IMG/VR virus record: IMGVR_UViG_3300010157_002994
Location: 1 to 22,236 of that record
Source: a virus
DNA: 22,236 nt
Reading direction: 5' to 3' (one strand)
Part shown: one piece after another, positions 22,058 to 22,236 of the stretch
How the letters are laid out: every line of letters starts with the position of its first letter
Numbering within the stretch: the stretch's first letter is position 1
Translations under genes and position numbers: made by a program
The notes under the pieces: model-generated
Database searches by the model: none
Told to the model about the DNA's origin: nothing
What the model saw: the letters and a program-made list of their open reading frames with translations, nothing else

Positions 22058-22236
22058 AGAACATTGTTATTTTTTTTATGACGGCCTGAGGCCTTAGGCG
22101 CGCTAGCGACTTCAGAAATAATGGGTCATGGCGTTGAAAGTTTCATGCGAAATTCTCTACCTATTTTTTCTTCCAATTTTTCATGCAAAGTTTCTACACA
22201 ATTTTTCATGCAAAATTTTCAGCAAAATTTTTCTAC
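22058..22236 (-). repeat. Right terminal inverted repeat (truncated by the window end)
   Basis: The reverse complement matches 124-252 almost exactly, interrupted by the extra segment 22078-22127. The window ends within the repeat, since the left copy is followed outward by at least 50 further AT-rich bases. Confidence 0.9.
22078..22127. mobile_element. 50-bp palindromic insertion in the right TIR
   Basis: The segment is present only in the right TIR. It is GC-rich in its middle, contains GGCCTGAGGCC and GCCTTAGGC palindromes, and is bounded by a short inverted pair (atgac at 22078-22082, gtcat at 22125-22129); a 'cat' triplet also occurs as a direct repeat at both junctions. Positions 22089-22113 match the coding-region copy 7189-7213 in inverse orientation at 24 of 25 bases. 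No room for a transposase, so it would be moved in trans. Confidence 0.65.

Noticed and set aside
22083-22236. Open frame running through the right TIR (and, in part, through the left TIR on the other strand)
   Set aside because: It has no good start codon, changes length between the two TIRs, and can be explained by the short internal repeats lacking stops in that frame. It may be a gene fragment only if the sequence continues beyond the window.
1-22236. tRNA, rRNA or riboswitch genes
   Set aside because: No cloverleaf-like or rRNA-like segment was noticed by eye; the few GC-rich hairpins are too short.

Overview
The window looks like an almost complete genome (or integrated copy) of a polinton-like virus (PLV) of a eukaryote, probably an alga or other protist. 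The evidence is a double-jelly-roll major capsid protein (7652-9517), an A32/FtsK-HerA-type packaging ATPase (14088-14990), candidate minor capsid/vertex proteins next to them, a large replication protein, several GIY-YIG nucleases, very AT-rich DNA, 22 kb size and terminal inverted repeats (TIRs). No rRNA, tRNA, CRISPR array or cellular housekeeping gene was seen. The left TIR (124-252) matches the reverse complement of the right end (22058-22236). The sequence stops inside the right TIR, while the left side carries 123 more bases, the outer ~70 of them GC-rich and possibly host flank.

Layout. The left arm (251-5967, all minus strand) is the replication/early block: an unknown basic protein, a 47-aa protein, a 1265-aa replicase joining a cysteine-protease-like segment, a divergent family-B polymerase palm, a Pif1/Dda-like SF1 helicase and a C-terminal GIY-YIG domain, a small basic protein, and a free-standing GIY-YIG/zinc-finger nuclease. 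The middle-left (6059-7587) holds small accessory genes: a Tyr/Asn/Lys-rich repeat protein, a SLATT-like two-TM protein, a topoisomerase-C-terminal-repeat-like protein and a 34-aa basic protein. The right two thirds is the virion module: MCP, a second GIY-YIG nuclease that looks inserted, two small proteins, two candidate minor capsid proteins, a 77-aa protein, the ATPase, a basic core-like protein and two very large fibre proteins, one ending in an S74 intramolecular chaperone. Two small genes lie against the right TIR.

Regulation. Two promoter classes can be read by eye. Replicase and nuclease genes carry an AT-rich box close to 'AAAGAAATATTTATAGTATA'. Virion and accessory genes carry 'TCTAA' 10-19 nt before the start codon, often inside or next to an inverted repeat. 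The second resembles the TCTA late motif known from CroV and Mavirus, so late transcription by a co-infecting giant virus is a reasonable inference.

The most unusual feature is a short GC-rich palindromic element. It is present in the right TIR (22078-22127) but missing from the otherwise almost identical left TIR. Related copies sit inside two protein-coding genes (around 7135-7213 and 10904-10931) without breaking the reading frame. This is the behaviour expected of a mobile, protein-tolerated palindromic repeat.
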